DNA of 64,000 nt. Origin: Earliella scabrosa. Its lineage: Eukaryota > Basidiomycota > Agaricomycetes > Polyporales > Polyporaceae. The position numbers were made by a program, and so were the translations under genes. Positions 55,760 through 64,000 of the stretch are shown piece after piece. Location: positions 496,001 through 560,000 of the forward strand of contig JABYQQ010000005.1 of NCBI GenBank assembly GCA_022605405.1, read 5' to 3'. Numbering within the stretch: position 1 is the stretch's first letter; every line of letters begins with the position of its first letter. A model generated the notes under the pieces. That model saw only the letters and a list, made by a program, of their open reading frames with translations. It was not told where the DNA came from and searched no databases.

Positions 55760-56882
55760 TCATGTCTCCTTGAAGGGATACTCGAACTTTGGCTGGTCTT
55801 TTCGCCGCCAAAGCTTCTTCCTGCATAGGTGCATCAGCATAGTCCAAGATGCGCGAGTCATAGAACAAGCTCTTACTTCTTCTTGGTCCGTGTGTCCTCA
55901 ACGAAGACCTCTACGCAGTATTTTGCCTTGAACTCCCGGATAAAGCGAGGATCCCTGAAAGACGACTTCAATCCGTGACTTGGCAGCCAGAGACCTAAGA
56001 ACTCACCACAAGTCGCTCGCAATACCAAGGTCTTTGCAGCAGCGCATCAGAGCATTGCTTTTGCACGCTTCCGTAGCGGTAGGGATGCCATTCGGGTCGA
56101 AGTACTCCTGCTCGCCACGTGCGATACCGACCAGTCTATCCGCGCAGTGAGTTAGCGAATAAACTATGCCACGTCTCGAGGGCTCACGCACCTTCCCAAG
56201 CAAACCAGCGCATACTCCCTGCTCACGACCCTCGGTCCGACGTTTGTCTCACTCCGGGGAGCAAGTCCCCACCCGCCAGGACCAAACGCCTTGTTCAACG
56301 CCCGTCGATACTTGATCTCAGGGAGGTAGATGAGACCATCTGACGCACTCATGAGATTCGTCCTACAACATACGAATGTATGAAGAGGGACGCACCTGGC
56401 TTGATCTCCACGTCCGCCGGATCTACCGGCTGCATCAGCACCTCCGCCGCCTCCTTGGGGAACGGCTGTGTCGACAGCCCGAAGTAGCTCTTGGACCAGT
56501 CCGGGTGAGACGGATCGCTCGGCGAGCCGCTGATGGTGGTGGAGTCTGCTTGCTCTGCTGCGGCGAATGAGCCGGGGGACGAGGTGGCAGCGTGCTGGAT
56601 CGCAGACGAGGAGGGCACGCTCTCTGGGGGCGCAGCGTACGCATCGGGCGGGATGTCGACCTCGTGCGCGGTCGAGGGCAGGTCCTCAATAATCTCGGGG
56701 TTGCCTCGCCCGACTGTCGTGCTGGCTTGGGCGACGGGGGTCTTCACCGGGGCCTTCGTCACTGTGCTGCGGGTGCGCGTCGTCGTGACACGGGCGGTGG
56801 TAGCATATGTTCTGGAGCTCCTTGGAAGTATGCGAGATGCACGAAGATTGGCAGCAATTCTGGGTAGCATCCTGCTCGTCAT
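55760..56882 (-). CDS. MGM101: Mitochondrial genome maintenance protein MGM101
   Basis: complement(join(55760..55820,55877..55954,56007..56135,56192..56339,56396..56882)), 300 aa, phases closing. A Rad52-like single-strand annealing protein of the mitochondrial nucleoid, needed for mtDNA repair and recombination. The N-terminus [20 protein letters not shown] is Arg-rich without acids, a clear mitochondrial presequence. A Thr/Ala/Pro-rich linker leads to the conserved core from about 140: [105 protein letters not shown]. The start at 56882 is preferred over the upstream in-frame Met at 57005 because it begins the presequence. Confidence 0.95.
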
Positions 56883-57232
56883 GGCCGCTGTAGAGGTCGA
56901 GGAGCACCGGTCAGTGGCAGCTGCACAACGCTGCTGAGAGAATGCCTGGGAGAATACCGCGTCACGGTGACGCGCTCCATTCGCGTGACAGGCGCGACGC
57001 GTCACACGCTGTCGCCACGACGCCTTGTTTCTCAGCCACCGTCGCGTCCTCGATCACAGCGATCTTAAGTCCGGGGTAACAGATTCTGTCCGCTTCGACT
57101 CTCTACATCTTGAAGCACTCAAGCACAAGGTCAGTACTCACGAGCAGCTAGCGAGTCGCCTTGCTTGCTCACACCCATATTACAGTCGACATCATAACTA
57201 CAACTAGAGTGCTCGAGCTGAACACCTCCACG
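56883..57232. other. Divergent promoter between MGM101 and the gamma-tubulin complex gene
   Basis: 350 bp between the two starts. No motif stands out beyond a GCGTGACAGGCGCGACGCGTC-like GC-rich stretch near 56,985-57,005. Confidence 0.5.
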
Positions 57233-60200
57233 ATGCGACCAACTAGCTCTAAACCAAAACCTCAACATACAAGAACGACATCAACAACCTCTCTGCGTGT
57301 CGACAAGGATGGTTGGTACAATCCAGAGCCGCCGATGAGCGCGTCCACCGCGCGTCCACCCTCCGGCACCGCTGCCTCTCGACCTACGGCTTCAACGTCA
57401 TCAACCACGAGCGGTGCGATGCGACCACCTTCGAGCATGTCGACCCGGTCGTCATCCACCGCGCCCATGCGACCACCGTCAAGTGCTTCGATACGCCCCT
57501 CGTCTAGCGCACCTATTCGACCCCAGTCAAGCGCATCGATGCGCCCACCATCCAGTGCTGCAGTCCGATCCTCCCAGAGTGGTCCCATGCGACCATCCTC
57601 CAGTGCTTCCGTGAGGCCGTCATCCAGCGCGTCTCTCAGACCGCCGTCCAGTGCATCAACTATGCGACCCAGCTCGAGTGCTTCCATCCGCCGACCTGTC
57701 TCTCGCTTCTCTCATCGACCTCCCACGCGACAACAATCCACGCGTGTGTTACCGTTATGCGAGTCTCTGGTTACACAGGTGACGGGCCTCACGCCTGCTA
57801 CCGACCAAGAGAGCTATCAGGTCGCGGTGGAGTACGTCTCGAAGAACCTGGACTCTACCATCCGCCCTGGTGGCAGTACAGACTTCAACACGGTGGACCG
57901 GACGATGAAAGGGTACGTACGGTCTAATTTCCAGTAACGAGAAATGTCTTGCTGAGCGCATGCAGGCATGCTAAGAAGGCGCGCATCAACTCCGCCGACG
58001 TCCTCGCTGACGCGTTGGAGAAGACGTTCACGAAGTTGAAAGCGCAGATCAAATCGACGAGCGACCTCGATGCAGATATCCAGGTACCTCGGCACCTCCG
58101 TATTCAGCTCATGACACTAACATCCAATAACGTGCCAGCGATCACGCATACCTGACCACTTGAAGTTCCTAGTACGGGCATTCTCCTGAGTAGACACCTC
58201 ATATCTGCGTCTGATCACCGGAAGTAGGCTCTTCTCTCAACACCGCCATCCGAGTCCACCCTCGATATCGCAGAGAAAATTGTGCACAAAATCGACAACC
58301 CTCAGCCAGAGAAGGCGACCCTCACATGGCGGGACATCCTGGCCGACGAGCCATTCGAGGGACAGCACTGGGAAGGCGTATACGGCCTACCACCGGGCAG
58401 CACAGTCGAACGATGGGAGACACGGAGCGACGGTAGCACACCTTCATTGTCGCCATGGAGCAGCGAGTCCGACTTGCACGATGATCACATTGATGCTGGA
58501 CTGTCCGACGTTCCAGAGACTCCTCCGCCGGTAGAACACGCTGGATCCACAATGCCGCCGACGCTGGACGCTTCGCTGGATCCCATGAACGTCTATCGGC
58601 ATCGACAGGATGTCGAGGAACTTCAGGCGAGGCAATACTGGCGAACGGACTGGCGCTCAGATGCTACTGTCGACACTCGGTTTGACCTCGGAAACGCATC
58701 TTCACTAGGTGCGTAACGCAGCAATGCGGCGAATCGGCATACGTAGCTGACTGATATCGCAGGACCGTCATTGCATCGTGTCCTGGGATCCAGAGCTACG
58801 CTGAGTATCGACGGTCCATCCAAGGAGGTTTGTCTCTTGCTCTCTACATCGGTGAATGTCGTCCTCACGTGCGCATAGAGCTACCGACACGAAGATGATG
58901 TTGTCCGTGAAGTCCTCACCGGGCTGCAGGGTCGCCGGAACATCATGTTCACCTGGGTGCACAGTGGTCCGGAAGCATTCTCATTTGTTGTACGCACTTC
59001 TCGCATTAATCATTCTTTGCACTATGTACTAACAGTCGCGACTTAGCTCTCACCTCATGCCCCTCGTCTTCTCCACCTCACCGCAGGAGCTCAAGCGTCC
59101 ATCGTCTCCTCGTTCGCGTCGCTCGCGACTACCCTCGTGCACCTGCGAAAGTTCACCGCCGCCATCTTTGTGAAGGCCTCAGCAAGCGCACCGTCGCAGG
59201 CGCAGGTTGGTGAAGGCCAGGCTCAGCCTGCCTACCTCTCGCGCGCTCATCGAAGGAGCACCCAAACGCTTGAGGCATTCGCGGACGCTCTCGACACGGA
59301 ACTGCGCACATTCGACGCCTGGTGCGCGCACCGGGAAGAAGATATCTGCCACGCGCGTGCGGGCTTGGGGCCTAAGCTCGTCGTCTCTCTTCTGAGCCTA
59401 GAGAAGGCCATAAGAGACAACTTTGGCGCCTCCTTCTCCGTTCTGCTCGACATTGTGCGGGCTGTGGTACGCCGCTCTCAACGGCTATCTGCGCACGAGC
59501 CCACTCCCGAAGTCTGGACGTTGCCTGATCTGCCACAGCGCGCTGCCCCTTCGACAATGACTGCGCTCCTCCTCGATGGGCTCCTCACGGCCGCGCAGGA
59601 GCACGTCTCGATGGGCGACAGCGTGACTGCGCGCGCGCTTGTGCGGGTCTTTGGGGCGAGCGCAGAGCCCATGTGGGCGATGATGCATAGGTGGATGCGC
59701 GACGGCATGCCCGTGCGCGACGGCGTCCTTGGCGCGCTGCCCCAACCTGGACAGATGCAACAGTCGCCCTTGAGCGCGCTCGCTGACGAGTTCTTTGTGG
59801 AGGATAACGAGATGCTGATGCTGGATCCGGACTTCTGGGCGGATGGCTTCACGCTGCGAGACGGACACGCCGGTCACGCGAAAGAGGGAAGCGAGGACAC
59901 TGGGGCTGAGGCGAGGCCAACGAGTGTACCCGTTTTTCTGATGCATGTTGCGGAGCTTGTGCTGGCGACTGGGAAGGTGACTGGACTGCTCCGTGCTCTG
60001 GGGATCTCTACACTCTTTGATGGAGAACGCCATGCGGGTGGGGCGAACCGAGAGCCCTGGATGGCTACTTGGCGATCATTCAAGACGCTGCTCGAGCAGC
60101 CCCAGATACACGAGTATGCAGATGGGACGGGCCAGCTCACAGTCTCTTCGGAGGCCGCTGTTGCGTCCTCTGAGAACCTATCGCGGATCGTGTACGACGA

Positions 60201-61685
60201 GCTGCGTCCGTACTCCGAGCTCGCGCATGGCGAGTTAACGAAGGTCCTGGTCGAGGACTGTGACCTGTGGGTGCACCTGAATGCCATCGAGGATCTTTTC
60301 CTCATGCGACGAGGAGATGCGATGTCTCATTTCGTCGACGTCCTCTTCACCCGGGTAAGTCTCTAATTACTCTAAGGTCGCTCGACACTAAAGGACCATT
60401 GATGGGGCGTAATAGATGGACACTCGTCAGCCATGGAACGACTTCCACTTCATGAACTCTGCCTTCCGCGACGTCGTCGCGCTCTACCCGGGGCGCGCGA
60501 GGTGGATCGACTCGTCCCTCGTACGCTTCTCCTTCCCACCAAGAGCGCAAGGCCAGGGCGGTCCTATGCAAGACAAGAACATCGCCCAGACCGTTCGCGC
60601 GCTCGACGGGCTGCTCATCGAATATGCCGTGCCGTTCCCGTTGACGTACATCTTCGGCCCGCGGACAATGCGGGTGTACTCGAGCATCTTCACGCTGGTG
60701 CTGCAGGTGCGCAGGGCGAAGAGCGTGCTGGAGAGGATTTTGGTGAGGGGCGGGCTGGTAGTCGGGAAGCAGCTCGATGCGGAGATGAAGGTGTTCTATG
60801 CGATGCGTGGACGGCTGTCGTGGTTCGTCAAGTGAGTAGTGACGTGCATACCCTATGGTCCTGGAAGTATACTGAGTGTCCATCAGCACACTGCTCAACT
60901 TCATCACGACAAATGTAAGCACTCATTGGTACCGATCGCGTGCACGATCGCTGACGAATGTACAGGTGATTCATACGCAGGTCCTCAAGTTCCACGAAGC
61001 ATTCCGGCAAGCGAAATCACTTGACGAGATGGTCCGACTTCAGAACGAGCAGTGAGTATGCCGTTCTTCCTCTCTGGCCTCGAGCTCATCTCTATCAGCC
61101 TGGACAAACTCGAGGGTCGATGCCTGCTACAGCGGAATGTACGTCGCGCACGTTGCTACCTATTGAGCCCCAATGTTTGACGTACGTTCTATAACGTAAC
61201 AGACGGCCGCTCTGCATCGCGCGATCATGTCCATCCTCGACATGTCCCTCCACTACACCGACTGCTTCGTGTCCTTCGCGGGTGACACCACGCACGACAT
61301 CTCCCGCGCCTCCCTCCGCGGTCTCAACCTCTCGCGACACCACCGCAGTCGCCGGCTGCGACAGCAACGCCGGAACGTGATCGGGTTCTCCGACGCTCCA
61401 TCGATCTTGCAGGACTCGTCAGACGAGTCGGAAGACGAGGAAGGGCTGGACGAAGAGAGCCTCGCGGGGCGCTCGGGGCGCGAGCCGTCATTCTCCCTTG
61501 GAGCGTCGTCGAGCGCGTCGTTCATGGAAGATGGCTTCCTCGCCCGGCTGGACAAGATGAGCTCGGAGCTCGACGCGCTCGTGCGATTCGTCAGGAGGGG
61601 AGTGGAGAGTCTTGCTGCGGGCACGGGCGAGGCTGCGCCTGCGTTTGGCATCTTTGCGTTCGCACTTGAGGATTGGGATAGATAG
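57233..61685 (+). CDS. Gamma-tubulin complex component (Spc97/Spc98 family, GCP5-like)
   Basis: Multi-exon gene of about 4.4 kb, start MRPTSSKPKPQ. Exon 1 (57233-57912) holds a Ser/Pro repeat region, then a helical segment (LVTQVTGLTPATDQESYQVAVEYVSKNLDS). A conserved central part follows: LTWRDILADEPFEGQHWEGVYGLPPGS, VVREVLTGLQGRRNIMFTW, HLRKFTAAIFVKA. The GCP C-terminal tubulin-binding domain is the clearest part: YAVPFPLTYIFGPRTMRVYSSIFTLVLQVRRAKSVLERIL, VFYAMRGRLSWFVKTLLNFITTNVI, LDEMVRLQNEHLDKLEGRCLLQ, AIMSILDMSLHYTDCFVSF. These proteins form the ring that nucleates microtubules at the spindle pole body. The large N-terminal extension and layout favour GCP5 over GCP2/3, but this is a judgement. 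Confidence 0.85.
57411..57700 (+). repeat. MRPPSSAS-type coding repeat in the gamma-tubulin complex gene
   Basis: About ten imperfect units of the form (M/I/V)RPPSS(A/S)S, each about 24-33 bp, reading MRPPSSMS, MRPPSSAS, IRPSSSAP, IRPQSSAS, MRPPSSAA, MRPSSSAS, VRPSSSAS, LRPPSSAS. The region is probably disordered and phosphorylatable. Confidence 0.85.
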
Positions 61686-61942
61686 ATGGAACTCGTGGTT
61701 GGTTGTATAGAACATTTGCAACACTTGCAGTGGTGGTGGTTATTGCGGTGAGCCCATACCACCAGGTTAGTCCCTATGCATGCCTCATTTGCTAGGATAC
61801 ATGGACCATCCCTGGCGTAGTATATACTGGCGGGACGTGATAAGTTATGTAGATTGGGACAGCCTAAAGTCCGTTGAGCGAGGTAATGCGAGTGATGGCT
61901 GATAGTAGCAGCCACCTGAAGAACTAACAATCAACAACTGGA

Positions 61943-63633
61943 TCATAATACCGCTGTGTCAGATATGGGTATGTTTTCGTTCTGGTCTCGGACAGCACCA
62001 TCTATATCGGGAGTCGGATCTCGGGCGTCGTCAGGCTCCCCGGGTGTAGAAAGAGAAGGTTGCAATGAGGTCATGAGCCTCGCGAAGCTCAAGCCTGAGG
62101 GCTCTGTAGAACAGAGAGAGTCGGGCGCCATGGTCTTGCTGGCCTCCTGGAGGTGTATGAGAAATCTTGATACTATGATGGCAGCGATACTGTGACGATA
62201 CGTGGTTGAGGATCCAGGATCTACATGTATCCGTGAATGACTCACGGTTGAGATAGAGAAGTGATATTCCGCGCGGAATTCATTGGTACAGAAGTAGTCC
62301 TGAACTTGGGGCAGTTCAGATACGGCGGAACAATGTGAAGGACACGCTGCATGAGCACGTACATAAAGTAAGTTGAAGATGAGATGCAGGGTGTTTCTGA
62401 CTACTATGATTCTGGTTGTCCGTTAGCCGCGATCGCATATAATACCAATTGGGACAGTGGACTGACATAAAGTGGATAACACCTGGGCGTCATAACCATT
62501 AGATCGGTGAGGCACTGAGGCATTTTCCCGTGCACTGACCATCTCGGAGAAGAATAGTAGAGAGCGAACGAGGCTGACCGAGCGACTGCATCTCGACACT
62601 CGTCCTATGCGTGCGAATCCAGGTGATCAGAAGCACTAGAATGTCTGATACGATGAGAGATGTCCTGGAAGCTATGGTGACTGCAGTAGCGTTGAGCCAA
62701 TAACATTCATGGCAAAGGTACTGCTAGATACGTACAGCTGAGACGTGTTAGTATCAGCGGATCTCAAGAACAAAAAGGACATTACATGGGCTCAAGAGCT
62801 GGCGAAACCTTGGGAATTAGTGTACATACTTCATTGTTGAGCAGTACGGTGCTTCGGAGACCATAGGCGACCTGAATTCAAATAGGTGAGCTTTCAATAT
62901 CTCCTTCGTCGCCAGGCATACACTTGCATAGTTGATAACAAGAGGTGCTATAGATAGGAGGAAGACTGGAAACGCGAGAAAGAAGGATTTTGAGCTCAGC
63001 GCATAAGCCCGTAGGGCAGAGAACACTGGTGATACACGATCAGACCGCAAACAAGACTAACAGCAAAGGTCACAGTGCTCACATGCCCATGGTAGGTATT
63101 CGAGAATGCCCGAGATGAGAGAGGTGTACATCATAGCTGCGCAACTAAAAACCGTCCGCGAATTGAGACGTTAAGGAGTTAGTCCAGTAAGAATCGATTG
63201 CCACACTGACCCCTTTCACCGTTGTCAGTGCCAGAGCACCTCATTAGTTAGTCTGTACTCACCCTAGCTGTAATAGATGCTGGCAGAGGTAACGGGAGGT
63301 TGATGATGGCCACGAATATTCCTAAATAACGATTTATGCCGAACAGAAACGAAGCTATTGTAGCCTTTCGTTTCCAATAAAGATTCACTTCGCGATCAAA
63401 GGTGATGGCATATTCGTAAAGCAGAAGAGCTGGTCCATCAACAAACAGGTCAGTAGTTCACGTAAAGGTGCATTAGATTAGTAGACTGACTTGCAACGGC
63501 AGCTTGGCAATACCATCCCGTTTGACTAGCTCAGTGAGCGTTCAGCAATTAGCGATACGCATTGATCTGGACTATAGACTCACACGGACTCCTGGCTTGC
63601 AATGATATGGGCTGTGTCTACTTCGTCGGACAT
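61943..63633 (-). CDS. DUF6533-family multi-pass membrane protein (copy 9)
   Basis: Exon 1 63584-63633 (MSDEVDTAHIIASQESV), microexon 63491-63525 (QTGWYCQAAVA), then LLLYEYAITFDREVNLYWKRKATIASFLFGINRYLG (about 63,320-63,430). Later blocks: FSALRAYALSSKSFFLAFPVFLLSIAPLVINYA (about 62,930-63,030), VASRTSLIVSDILVLLITWIRTHRTSVEMQSLGQPRSLSTILF (about 62,545-62,680), and a final exon AIIVSRFLIHLQEASKTMAPDSL...SLQPSLSTPG with an Asp-rich tail ending at 61943. Fully open. It sits apart from the island, beyond five conserved genes, so dispersal within the region is not only tandem. Confidence 0.78.
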
Positions 63634-64000
63634 ATTGCTGCGGCAGAGAGAATCGATGCGGGGTCGGTGCCGGTATGCGTGCGGGGTCGGTCCCGCGATC
63701 AAGAGTATTAGTAGTCGCACCGTCAAGCTCCGATGGGAACCACTGACTCCTGTGACTAGCGCTATGCCTTCGTGGCCACTAGGCTGTAGCAGTTCTGCCA
63801 TCTCGTTGGCTATGTTCAGCGCAAGGAATGACGGGCGTGTTCCAGGACCGACACCCAGTGGTCGAGAAAGGCGCCGCCGGCGAGTCGGACCAGACAGCTG
63901 ACGCCGACATGAGCTATTGACTAGGGAGACTTCAGTTACGGGAAACGGGAGGAAAGTTATTGACCCGCACGGTGCACGGAAAAAGGGAAGCCTAGGCGGG
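63634..64000. other. Right-edge sequence upstream of DUF6533 copy 9
   Basis: Promoter region of copy 9. No other gene can be supported before the window ends. Confidence 0.45.

Noticed and set aside
1..64000. CRISPR array, rRNA genes or a biosynthetic gene cluster
   Set aside because: No spaced short repeats, no rRNA core sequence, and no PKS, NRPS or terpene-synthase motifs were seen.

Overview
The window looks like a contig from an agaricomycete (mushroom-forming) basidiomycete. It is moderately GC-rich, genes lie on both strands at short spacing, and most genes are cut by 50-70 bp GT-AG introns. It carries several copies of the agaricomycete DUF6533 membrane-protein family, and the conserved proteins (KEX1, MGM101, gephyrin-type Cnx1, Slc1-type acyltransferase, a gamma-tubulin complex protein) are of fungal type. 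Exon joins given below were found by eye: in each fully joined gene the reading frame closes across all introns. They are still predictions without RNA evidence.

Layout. 1-1104: edge-truncated DUF6533 gene (-). 1288-5925: a DIRS-like tyrosine-recombinase retrotransposon with perfect 128-bp inverted terminal repeats, carrying gag, RT-RNase H and a recombinase ORF that seems to lack its catalytic end. 7.3-10.3 kb: a tail-anchored zinc-ribbon protein and a CK1-like probable pseudokinase (both -). 10.9-16.8 kb: a 2.9-kb tandem duplication, each unit with one DUF6533 gene plus the 3' end of a Utp8/NOL11-like gene, whose complete copy follows at 16.6-19.3 kb. 19.3-23.9 kb: a coiled-coil protein, a divergent 1-acylglycerol-3-phosphate acyltransferase, and an amidohydrolase. 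25.9-36.4 kb: a large Ser-rich protein, two tandem glycerophosphodiester phosphodiesterase paralogues, and a Mog-Moe fusion molybdenum-cofactor gene. 37.4-50.4 kb: an island of five DUF6533 genes with little else. 51.1-61.7 kb: housekeeping genes (KEX1 carboxypeptidase, a signal-peptide membrane protein, MGM101, a gamma-tubulin complex component). 61.9-63.6 kb: a ninth DUF6533 gene.

How the parts relate. The window alternates between conserved single-copy housekeeping blocks and expanding lineage-specific blocks (nine DUF6533 genes, tandem GDPDs, a retrotransposon). The DUF6533 genes share a signature split: an N-terminal exon, then a 35-nt microexon, then the exon encoding the EYxxT...EVxLxWxRK motif. 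This suggests one ancestral gene copied by DNA-level duplication. No CRISPR, rRNA, convincing tRNA or recognisable secondary-metabolite cluster was seen.
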